Source: Curtobacterium sp. VKM Ac-1393
GTDB taxonomy: Bacteria; Actinomycetota; Actinomycetes; Actinomycetales; Microbacteriaceae
Assembly: GCF_015350995.1 (NCBI RefSeq)
Contig: NZ_JADKRW010000007.1
Coordinates: forward strand, 1 to 64,000
Direction of reading: 5' to 3'
Length of the DNA: 64,000 bases
Below the pieces are notes generated by a model. The model had not been told where the DNA came from. It saw only the letters and a list, made by a program, of their open reading frames with translations, and ran no database searches. Both the position numbers and the translations under genes were made by a program. Below, one piece after another: positions 15,352-22,546 of the stretch (the first letter of the stretch is position 1; each line of letters begins with the position of its first letter).

Positions 15352-16682
15352 GCGGCATGCACCTGGCCTACGACCTGTCCTTCACCCACACCGAGGGGCG
15401 GTGGGCAGCGGCCGGCAGCTGGGTCGGCCAGGACTTCCCCGACGTCCGCATGTACATGGAGGTCGCCAGGACCGCCGAACGCGCGGGCGTCGACATGCTG
15501 TTCTTCGGCGACGGGTCCGGCGTGCCGAGCACCTGGCGCGGCAGCATCGACCCGGCGGTCGAGTGGGGGATCCAGTGGCCACGCCAGGACATGTCGCCCG
15601 TGATCGCCGCGATGTCGACCGTCACCGAGCACATCGGGTTCGGGCTGACCTACTCGTCGACCTTCACGCACCCGTTCTCCGTCGCGCGGCTGCTCAACTC
15701 GCTCGACCACGTCACCGGCGGCCGGATGGCGTTCAACGTCGTCGCCTCGTCGCGGGGTGCCGACGCCGCGAACTACGGGTCCGACCACCTGATCGACCAC
15801 GACCTGCGCTACGAACGGATGGAGGAGTTCATCGGCGTCTGCCGTGCGCTCTGGGACTCCGTCGCACCCGACGCGATCGTCCGCGACCGCACGACCGGAC
15901 GGTTCGCCGACCCGGCCGGGGTGCACCCGATCGACCACGACGGCCGCTTCTTCAAGGTCCGCGGGCCGCTCGCGAGCGTCCCGAGCCCGCAGCGGCACCC
16001 CGTGGTCGTGCAGGCCGGCAACTCGCCCCGCGGCATCGCGGCGAGCGCGTCCTTCGCCGACCTGGTGTTCGGCTTCGGGGCGAGCGTCGCCGGACAGCTC
16101 CGGCACCGGAACGCCCTCGACGCAGCGCTCACCGACGCCGGGCGCGACCCGTCCGGCGTCGGGATCCTCTGGGCGACCCAGGTCATCGTCGGTGCCACCG
16201 ACGCCGAGGCCGCCGCCCGCCGCGACTCGCTGCTGTCGTTCTGGAACCGCGAGGCCGTCGGCACCTTCATCTCGCACAACGCCGGGTACGACTTCTCCAC
16301 GCTGCCGGCGACGTTCCGGCTCGGTGAGCTGCGTGACGAGATCGTCGCCGCGCAGGCGAGCCCGGCCGGCCTGGTCGGCAGCCTGGTGACCGAGTTCGGC
16401 GAGGACCACACCATGGACCGCGACGACTTCTTCGAGCACGGCTGGCGCGCCGCGACGGGCCTCGACCACATGCTGGTCGGCGACGCCGCGGGGGTCGCCG
16501 ACGCCCTGCAGGAGAACTTCGGGGCCACCGGCGGCCGCGGCGGCTACATGCTGTCCAGCCCGCTCGGCATGCCCGCCGGGTTCGCCGACCTGAGCGAGCT
16601 GCTCGTGCCGGAGCTGCGCGCCCGCGGCGCCCTGGCACCGCGGTACCCGGGGTCGACGCTCCGCGAGAACCTGGCGGTGTGA
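15348..16682 (+). CDS. NtaA/SnaA/DszA-family FMN-dependent monooxygenase
   Basis: A 444-residue luciferase-like monooxygenase of the NtaA/DszA branch. It has YDLSFTHTEGRW, AERAGVDMLFFGDG, a TGGRMAFNVVAS flavin loop near residues 120-135, HDLRYERMEEF, and a late HPVVVQAGNSPRG motif. These enzymes take FMNH2 from a separate reductase and oxidise nitrilotriacetate, EDTA, dibenzothiophene sulfone or similar. DszA and RutA are both reported to form a flavin-N5-oxide, so two related oxygenases sit in one operon. ATG overlaps the preceding stop by ATGA. Start upstream of 15348 is excluded because it would run through the RutB-like gene. Confidence 0.85.
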   Translation: MSGMHLAYDLSFTHTEGRWAAAGSWVGQDFPDVRMYMEVARTAERAGVDMLFFGDGSGVPSTWRGSIDPAVEWGIQWPRQDMSPVIAAMSTVTEHIGFGLTYSSTFTHPFSVARLLNSLDHVTGGRMAFNVVASSRGADAANYGSDHLIDHDLRYERMEEFIGVCRALWDSVAPDAIVRDRTTGRFADPAGVHPIDHDGRFFKVRGPLASVPSPQRHPVVVQAGNSPRGIAASASFADLVFGFGASVAGQLRHRNALDAALTDAGRDPSGVGILWATQVIVGATDAEAAARRDSLLSFWNREAVGTFISHNAGYDFSTLPATFRLGELRDEIVAAQASPAGLVGSLVTEFGEDHTMDRDDFFEHGWRAATGLDHMLVGDAAGVADALQENFGATGGRGGYMLSSPLGMPAGFADLSELLVPELRARGALAPRYPGSTLRENLAV

Positions 16683-16683
16683 G

Positions 16684-18408
16684 GTGACCCCGGTCCGTCG
16701 GTGGCTCGCGCTCGGCGGGCTCTGCCTCGGCTTCTTCATGCTGCTGCTCGACAGCACGATCGTGTCCGTCGCCCTGCCCGACATCGGCAGCGACCTCGGG
16801 GCCGACCCGTCCCTGTCGGTGTGGGTGAACAGCGCCTACCTGTTCGCGTTCGCCGTGCCGCTCCTCGTCGCCGGGCGGCTCGGCGACCGGTTCGGGCACC
16901 GCCGGGTGTACCTGCTCGGGCTCGCGGTGTTCACCGTCGCGTCGGTGGGCTGCGCGTTCGCACCGGGCATCGGCGCGCTCATCGCCTGGCGCGCCGTGCA
17001 GGGTGTGGGCGCCGCGCTGCTGACGCCGCAGTGCCTGACCGTCATCCGTTCGCTCTTCGACCCGCCCCGGCTCGCCGTCGCGCTCGCCGTCTGGAGCGCC
17101 GGCGGCGGTGCGGCGACCGTCGCCGGTCCGATCGTCGGGGGCGTGCTCGTCGAGTCCTGGGGCTGGCCGTCGGTGTTCCTCGTCAACGTGCCCGTCGGCA
17201 TCGTCACCGCGATCGCCGTCCTGCGGTTCGTTCCGGTGTCCCGACGGATCGCGGTACCCCTGCCGGTGCTCGCCGTCGTCGGGGTGACCGCCGGCGTGTT
17301 CGCGGTGGTCGTCGGCGTGCAGGGGGCCGGCGACGGGGTGCTCGCCGCACCCCTGCCGCGGGTCGGGCTCGTCCTGTTCGGAGTGATCGTCGTCGCCGCG
17401 GTGCTCACCCTGCAGCGCCGGGCGGGCGACCGAGCCCTCGTCCCGCTCGGGCTGTTCCGCGACCGCGGGTTCGTGACCGGATCGTGGGGTGCGACCGCCG
17501 CGTCCTTCTGCGTCGGCTCCGCGCCGATCCCGCTCATGCTCGACCTGCAGGACGGACGGGGCCTCGGCGCCGGAGCGGCCGCCCTGGTGCTCGTGCCGAT
17601 GGGGATCGCCTGCCTGGCCGCCGCCCCGTTCGTCGGGCGCATGACGAACACCGCCGGCCCCCGGGCGACGGCGTTGGTCGGCGCCGTCCTGCTCGTCGTC
17701 TCGGTGGCGGTCACCGCCGTGCTCGTCGGGACCGCTGCGCCCCTGTGGACGATCGCCGCGGCGTTCACCGGCTTCGGCGTCGCGAACGCGTTCGTCTGGT
17801 CCCCGTTCTCCCTGGCAGCGGTCCTCGGGGCGGGGCCGGCGACGATCGGCGCGGCGTCGAGCACGTTCAACACCGTGAAGCAGCTCGGTGCGGTGCTCGG
17901 CAGTACCATCACCGCGGTCCTGCTCGCGGTCTCGACGGACTCGGTGGCGCTCGGCGTGCTGGCCGTGGCAGCGCTGGGCTCGGTGGTGGCTGCGGCTTCC
18001 CTGCGAGGGCGTCCGGGGGGACGGCGTGCCTCGGCGGTGCTGTCCGGCGCGGTCGTGCACGGCGCCGGCGTCGGGCACGGGCTGGGGTTCCCGACCGCCA
18101 ACCTGCTGCCGGACGACAGCAGTGCGGTGCCGGCGGACGGTGTCTACGTCGGTTGGCTCGCCGCGTCGACCTGGTCCGGTGCCCGCGAGGCCCTCGTGTC
18201 GATCGGCAGCAACAGCACCTTCGCCGACCGGACGCGCACCGTCGAGGTCCACGTGCTCGACTTCGACGGCGACCTGTACGACACCCCTGTCGAGCTCACC
18301 GTCGGCCGTCGGCTCCGGCGGCAGCGCACGTTTCCCGGGCCGGACGCCCTCGTCGCCGCCATGCGTGCCGACGAACGCCGCGCCCGCACCCTGCTCGCCC
18401 GCTCCTGA
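16684..18408 (+). CDS. MFS transporter (DHA2-like) fused to a C-terminal riboflavin kinase domain
   Basis: A 574-residue two-domain protein. Residues 1-445 form a 12-14 helix MFS transporter (LLLDSTIVSVALPDI, AGRLGDRFGHRRVYLLGLA, WRAVQGVGAALLTPQ) of the DHA2 type. After a short basic linker (RGRPGGRRA) residues 450-570 are a complete flavokinase domain: VVHGAGVGHGLGFPTAN with Gly468-Phe-Pro-Thr-Ala-Asn473, then GVYVGWLA, SIGSNSTF and EVHVLDFDGDLY with Glu521. These match the ATP/Mg and riboflavin-binding motifs of RibF. No adenylyltransferase module is present, so the product would be FMN, the cofactor of the neighbouring oxygenases. GTG start one base after the preceding stop; translational coupling likely. 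No frameshift or stop separates the domains. Confidence 0.87.
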   Translation: MTPVRRWLALGGLCLGFFMLLLDSTIVSVALPDIGSDLGADPSLSVWVNSAYLFAFAVPLLVAGRLGDRFGHRRVYLLGLAVFTVASVGCAFAPGIGALIAWRAVQGVGAALLTPQCLTVIRSLFDPPRLAVALAVWSAGGGAATVAGPIVGGVLVESWGWPSVFLVNVPVGIVTAIAVLRFVPVSRRIAVPLPVLAVVGVTAGVFAVVVGVQGAGDGVLAAPLPRVGLVLFGVIVVAAVLTLQRRAGDRALVPLGLFRDRGFVTGSWGATAASFCVGSAPIPLMLDLQDGRGLGAGAAALVLVPMGIACLAAAPFVGRMTNTAGPRATALVGAVLLVVSVAVTAVLVGTAAPLWTIAAAFTGFGVANAFVWSPFSLAAVLGAGPATIGAASSTFNTVKQLGAVLGSTITAVLLAVSTDSVALGVLAVAALGSVVAAASLRGRPGGRRASAVLSGAVVHGAGVGHGLGFPTANLLPDDSSAVPADGVYVGWLAASTWSGAREALVSIGSNSTFADRTRTVEVHVLDFDGDLYDTPVELTVGRRLRRQRTFPGPDALVAAMRADERRARTLLARS

Positions 18409-18422
18409 ACGAAGGAACCCCC

Positions 18423-18923
18423 ATGCAGCACGACTTCATCGAGGACCCGCTCGACATCCGTGAGGCGATCGCCGAGGTCCCCTCCGTCGTGGCCGCCATC
18501 GCGGCCCGGGTCGACGGCGAGCCGGTCGTCATGGTCGCGACGTCGTTCACCGTCGGGGTCTCGTACGACCCGCCCCTCGCGACGATCGCCGTGCAGCACT
18601 CGTCGACGACCTGGCCGGACCTGGCGGCGGCGCCGGTGCTCGGCATCTCCGTGCTGGCCGAGGGGCACGCGGCGCAGACCCGGCAGCTCGCCTCCCGCGA
18701 CCGGGCACAGCGGCTGGTCGGCGTGCCGCACGTCGACACCGGGTCGGGAGCGGTGCTGCTTGACGGCGCCCACTCGTGGCTGGAGTGCTCGGTCGAGGCC
18801 GTCCACCGCGCGGGCGACCACGACATCGTGGTGCTGCGGGTGCTCCGCTTCGCCCGCGACTCCGCGAACGCAGCGCTCGTCTGGCACCGACACGCTCGGC
18901 GGCGAGTGAGCGCCACCACCTGA
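18423..18923 (+). CDS. Flavin reductase domain protein, RutF-like
   Basis: A 166-residue flavin reductase of the HpaC/RutF family. It has AIAARVDGEPVVMVATSFTVGVSYDPPLATIAV near residues 22-54, the family's (x)xTSFTxVSxDPPL pattern; SSTTWPDL near 60; and the closing HDIVVLRV and LVWHRHAR. Such proteins reduce FMN with NAD(P)H and release FMNH2 to two-component monooxygenases. It is the last gene of the operon, with AAGGAA before the ATG, and would serve both LLM oxygenases upstream. A 39-bp palindrome follows as a probable terminator. Confidence 0.87.
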   Translation: MQHDFIEDPLDIREAIAEVPSVVAAIAARVDGEPVVMVATSFTVGVSYDPPLATIAVQHSSTTWPDLAAAPVLGISVLAEGHAAQTRQLASRDRAQRLVGVPHVDTGSGAVLLDGAHSWLECSVEAVHRAGDHDIVVLRVLRFARDSANAALVWHRHARRRVSATT

Positions 18924-18960
18924 CGTTCTTTCCCAGAACGCGTGCGGTGGGAAGCGGAAC

Positions 18961-18999
18961 CGGGCGTACCTGGTCAGAAGTTCTGACCAGGTACGCCCG
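18961..18999. terminator. 39-bp perfect palindrome between convergent genes, probable bidirectional terminator
   Basis: Nineteen bases, CGGGCGTACCTGGTCAGAA, are followed by one G and their exact reverse complement. It sits between the end of the flavin reductase gene and the convergent TetR gene. It is not related to the GGACGGGAGGC palindromes. Confidence 0.8.
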
Positions 19000-19027
19000 A
19001 AACGACTCGGTACGCGGCACGACCCCG

Positions 19028-19615
19028 TCAGGCGGCCAACGCCGCCATCTCGCGCACCACCGCCCGGAGCCGCACGGCGAGCTCGTCGTTGGTGCGCACG
19101 GAGTCGCGGTGGGCGGCCTCGCTGAGCGCCGACATCACGAGGGTCACGGCCGTGCGGGCGGTCTGGTCGTCGGTCCTGGTCCCCACGACGCTGAGCAGGG
19201 ACTGACGCGACTCGGCCATCCACTGCATCACCATCGAGGACATCTCGGGTCGGAGCACGAGCAGCTCCTTCATCCGACGGCGGTCCTGCGACAGCGGCAC
19301 GGTCGCGGCGACGAGGGTGCAGAGGTCGTCGACCAGTCCACCGTCGGCCTGGGCGAACCAGGCCGCGGAGTGTTCAGGGACCTCGACCGAGTCGAGGCCG
19401 AGGGCGGCGTGCGCCTTCGACGAGAAGTAGTTGAAGAAGGTCCGCGGCGAGACGTCGGCATCGGCGCAGATCTGCTCGATGGTGACGCCGTCGAGCCCGT
19501 GCGCGGAGACAAGGGTCAGGGCGGCATCGTGGAGCGCCTGCCGGGTCTGCTGCTTCTTGCGTTCCCGCAGGGTGCACGGCTCCGTCGCCACTGCAACTGC
19601 CGGGGTGCTGATCAC
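19028..19615 (-). CDS. TetR family transcriptional regulator
   Basis: A 195-residue TetR protein. Its HTH is RERKKQQTRQALHDAALTLV, then VTIEQICADADVSPRTFFNYFSSKAHA, at about residues 18-65. The C-terminal half is of the MftR/TetR_C_17 type. GTG 19615 is preferred since CAGGAG lies just upstream; a longer in-frame start would read through the intergenic region. The gene is 74 bases behind the DHA2 exporter gene in the same direction, so it probably belongs to the exporter's transcript and controls drug efflux. A role in the flavin operon, which converges on it, is possible but less likely. Confidence 0.85.
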   Translation of the reverse strand: MISTPAVAVATEPCTLRERKKQQTRQALHDAALTLVSAHGLDGVTIEQICADADVSPRTFFNYFSSKAHAALGLDSVEVPEHSAAWFAQADGGLVDDLCTLVAATVPLSQDRRRMKELLVLRPEMSSMVMQWMAESRQSLLSVVGTRTDDQTARTAVTLVMSALSEAAHRDSVRTNDELAVRLRAVVREMAALAA

Positions 19616-19689
19616 GGGGACTCCTGGTGGTGGTGGGTGGGAGGGCCGCCCGTGCCGGAAAGGGGGCACGGCACGGACGGCCCGGTCGG

Positions 19690-21879
19690 TCACCGACGGT
19701 GCGTCGGTGTGGATCCGGTCGAACCCGATCCGGTCGGCACGGACCCGGTCATCGGCCCGGTGAACGAGCCGGCCTCGGCCGCGGCGAGACCGGCGTCGGC
19801 CTCGAGCTGGGCCTCGGCGGACAGGTCGGCACGCTCCTGCAGGGCGGAGCGCTGGCGCAGCGGCGGCACCCGGAAGAACCAGGTGAGCACGAACGCGAGC
19901 AGGATCACGCCGAGGCCGACCCAGTAGATCGTCACGGACGAGGCGTTGAAGCCCGCCATGAACGGCCGGGTCAGGCGGCTGTCGGCACCGGTCAGGAACG
20001 ACGTGTCGTTCGTGCTGGTGGCGCTGTCGCTCGTGGTGTTGCCGTCGTCGATCTTCTTCGCGAGCTCCGGGGTGAGCTCGTCGACCCAGTACGCGCGCTG
20101 CGAGGCGTTCGACCAGTCGACGGACACGGTGCCGTCCTGCACGCTGGCGTGTGCCTGGTCGGCGACCTGCTCGAGGGCGGACTGCTCGGCCGCGGGCGTG
20201 GCCGCTGCGACCTGCTGGTCGATGACGGCCTGCGCCGAGGCGGCGGGCACGGCACCGGCGGTGACCTGCTGCTGCACGGCTGCGGTGACCTGCTCGGTGA
20301 CCGCGGCGTCGGCGGCCTGCTTCGCCTTCGCCGACGCGGCGTCCAGCTGCGACTGCACGGTCTTCGTCAGCGGGGTGACGACGGGCGTCCAGATCTTGTC
20401 CATGGCACCCTGGTTCGCCGCCGCGCTGGCGACGGTCGGGTTGAGGGCGGCGTCGAGCGCCGGGCCGAGGTCCTTCTCGTTCGCGGTGGCGTGCAGGATG
20501 TTCGCCGGCATCACCGAGAACAGGATCGAGAGCAGGACCGCGGTGCCGAGCGTGCCACCGATCTGGCGGAAGAACGTGGCGGACGACGTGGCGACGCCCA
20601 TGTCACGGGCCTCGACGGAGCCCTGCGACGCCAGGGTCAGCGACTGCATGACCGAGCCGAGGCCGAGGCCGATCAGGAACATGCCGATCATCAGGAACCA
20701 CAGTGGCTTGTCGATCGACATGAAGGTCAGCACGACGTAGCCGGCGGAGACGAGTGCGGTGCCGATGACCGGGAAGATCCGGTAGCGGCCGACGCGGGCG
20801 ACGATCTGACCGCTCGTGATCGAGGCGATCATCAGCCCGCCGACCAGGGGCAGCGTGGCGAAGCCGGACTCGGTGGGGGTGAGCCCGACGACGATCTGCA
20901 GGTACAGCGGGATGGTCAGCATCGCGCCGAACATCGCGAAGCCGACCAGGAACCCGATGACGGTCGCCATCGAGAAGGTGCCGGACCGGAAGAGCTTGAG
21001 CGGGATGATCGCCGCGTCGCCCATCTTCGACTCGATGAGCAGCAACCCGACCAGGCCGACGACACCGACGACGTAGCAGGCGATGGCGGCGGGGGAGCCC
21101 CAGCCCCAGATGCGACCCTGTTCGGCGACGAGCAGCAGCGGCACGAGGGTGACGATGACGGCCGTCGCGCCCCACCAGTCGACCTTCGGCTTCGCGTCGT
21201 CGGCACCGTGCACCTTCGGCAGGTGCAGGAACACGATGACCATGAGCAGCGCCGCGACGCCGATCGGCACGTTGATGAGCAGCACCCAGCGCCAGCCGGT
21301 GATCCACAGGATCTCGGAGGAACCGGCGAGCAGACCGCCGATGAGCGGGCCGATGACGGACGAGATGCCGAAGACGGCGAGGAAGTAGCCCTGGTACTTG
21401 GCGCGTTCGCGCGGGGCGAGGATGTCGCCCATGATCGCGAGCGGCAGCGACATGAGTGCGCCGGCACCGATGCCCTGCACGGCGCGGAAGGCCGCGAGCA
21501 TGAGCATCGACGTGGACATCGACGACAGGACGGCGCCGAGGATGAACACCACGATGCCGAAGATGTAGAGCGGACGACGGCCGAAGATGTCGGAGAGCTT
21601 GCCGTAGATCGGCGTCGCGATGGTCGAGGTGATCAGGTAGGCCGTGGTCACCCAGGCCTGCTGGTCGAGGCCGTGCAGGTCGTCGCCGATGGTGCGGATC
21701 GCCGTGCCGAACACCGTCTGGCCGAGGGACGACAGGAACATGCCCGCCATCAGGCCGTAGATCACCAGGAGGATCTGGCGGTGGGTCATCAGGGGCTGCT
21801 GGCCGGTCCCACCTGAGGCTGCTGGGGCCTCGGCGGTGTGCCGACCGTGCTGCACCTGGACGGGTGCGGTGGCGGTCAT
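19690..21879 (-). CDS. DHA2 family MFS multidrug exporter with a large extracellular loop
   Basis: A 729-residue 14-helix MFS antiporter. It shows GQTVFGTAIRTIGDDL (motif D1 region), YGKLSDIFGRRPLYIFG (motif A), RAVQGIGAGALMSLP (motif B) and GPLIGGLLAGSS (motif C), and exports drugs using the proton gradient. Between the last two helices, residues about 457-645, lies a 190-residue Ala/Gln/Thr-rich insertion (VTEQVTAAVQQQVTAGAVPA) predicted helical and outside the cell; it is a regular feature of some actinobacterial EmrB/QacA proteins. A cytoplasmic tail ends in a Gly/Ser/Thr-rich stretch. The ATG follows AAAAGGAG. MarR (divergent) and TetR (downstream) genes flank it. Confidence 0.9.
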   Translation of the reverse strand: MTATAPVQVQHGRHTAEAPAASGGTGQQPLMTHRQILLVIYGLMAGMFLSSLGQTVFGTAIRTIGDDLHGLDQQAWVTTAYLITSTIATPIYGKLSDIFGRRPLYIFGIVVFILGAVLSSMSTSMLMLAAFRAVQGIGAGALMSLPLAIMGDILAPRERAKYQGYFLAVFGISSVIGPLIGGLLAGSSEILWITGWRWVLLINVPIGVAALLMVIVFLHLPKVHGADDAKPKVDWWGATAVIVTLVPLLLVAEQGRIWGWGSPAAIACYVVGVVGLVGLLLIESKMGDAAIIPLKLFRSGTFSMATVIGFLVGFAMFGAMLTIPLYLQIVVGLTPTESGFATLPLVGGLMIASITSGQIVARVGRYRIFPVIGTALVSAGYVVLTFMSIDKPLWFLMIGMFLIGLGLGSVMQSLTLASQGSVEARDMGVATSSATFFRQIGGTLGTAVLLSILFSVMPANILHATANEKDLGPALDAALNPTVASAAANQGAMDKIWTPVVTPLTKTVQSQLDAASAKAKQAADAAVTEQVTAAVQQQVTAGAVPAASAQAVIDQQVAAATPAAEQSALEQVADQAHASVQDGTVSVDWSNASQRAYWVDELTPELAKKIDDGNTTSDSATSTNDTSFLTGADSRLTRPFMAGFNASSVTIYWVGLGVILLAFVLTWFFRVPPLRQRSALQERADLSAEAQLEADAGLAAAEAGSFTGPMTGSVPTGSGSTGSTPTHRR

Positions 21880-21920
21880 CGAACTCCTTTTTCTGGCTGT
21901 GTAACTTTGCAGACCGCGCA

Positions 21921-21949
21921 ACGATACATCTGTTGCTTCCAGCAAGCAA
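21921..21949 (-). promoter_or_regulatory. Promoter of the DHA2 exporter gene overlapped by an inverted repeat
   Basis: Read leftwards, TTGCTT (21949-21944) and TATCGT (21926-21921) are 17 bp apart, a good sigma-70-type promoter. The inverted repeat GTTGCTT-CCAGC-AAGCAAC at 21932-21950 covers the -35 box and is the likely MarR operator. Confidence 0.6.
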
Positions 21950-21975
21950 CTAAATGTGGCCACTACGCTGGACTC

Positions 21976-22440
21976 ATGTCCGACGACCGGCGTGCCGCCG
22001 AGCGACTCCTGCGATCCCAGCTCGACCGGCTGTGGGTCCGGCAGACCCTGCGTTCCTCGCTCATCGAGTCGAGCGGGGGACTCGATCCGACGGCACGCGT
22101 GATCCTGCGGGCCGTCGCCGGTCACGGTCCCGTGCGGGCGACCGCGATCGCCGACGCCACCGGCCTGTCCCGTCCGGTGATCAGCCGCCGGGTGGCCGCG
22201 CTGGTCGACGCCGAGCACCTGGTCGGCTCGCCCGACCCCGCCGACGGCCGGGCCACCCTGGTCTCGCTCGCACCCGCCGGCAAGCGGCTGCTCGACCAGC
22301 TCGACGCGGCCGGTGCCGAGGTCTTCGACGACCTCACCGAGGAGTTCGCCTCGGACGAGCTGCGCTCGCTCGCCGAGATGCTCACCCGGCTGAACGACCG
22401 GGCCGACGCGGTCCTCGGGATCGGCACCACGCGCCCGTGA
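21976..22440 (+). CDS. MarR family transcriptional regulator
   Basis: A 154-residue MarR protein with the winged helix LDPTARVILRAVAGHGPVRA, ATAIADATGLSRPVISRRVAALVDAEHLV and the wing DPADGRATLVSLAPAG, at residues about 36-100. Long terminal helices give the dimer interface. ATG at 21976 follows a possible TACGCT box by 5 bases, suggesting a leaderless message. It diverges from the DHA2 exporter across a palindrome that overlaps the exporter's -35 box, so it should repress that gene and possibly itself until a drug or phenolic ligand binds. Confidence 0.88.
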   Translation: MSDDRRAAERLLRSQLDRLWVRQTLRSSLIESSGGLDPTARVILRAVAGHGPVRATAIADATGLSRPVISRRVAALVDAEHLVGSPDPADGRATLVSLAPAGKRLLDQLDAAGAEVFDDLTEEFASDELRSLAEMLTRLNDRADAVLGIGTTRP

Positions 22441-22454
22441 CGTGACCACGCTGA

Positions 22455-22497
22455 GGCCGGGAGGCCCGGGGCGGGCCCGCCCCGTTCCTCCCGTCCG
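22455..22497. repeat. Degenerate copy of the GGACGGGAGGC palindrome
   Basis: GGCCGGGAGGCCCGG, then GCGGGCCCGC, then TTCCTCCCGTCC: an imperfect copy with a GGGCGGGCCCGCCC-type centre instead of GCCAGCTGGC. It lies after the MarR gene and before the helicase promoter. Confidence 0.6.
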
Positions 22498-22546
22498 CAC
22501 GCCCTCCGGTCACTGCGGAGCGCGCATTCGAGATACCGTTGGTGGT

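Noticed and set aside
16267..18252. 661-codon open frame opposite the MFS-kinase gene
   Set aside because: Composition is His/Arg/Gly/Asp-rich nonsense; the plus strand carries two well-matched families over the same bases.
19028..19615. RutR-like regulator of the flavin operon
   Set aside because: It converges on that operon behind a strong palindrome and is placed in line with the drug exporter gene; no operator shared with the operon was found.
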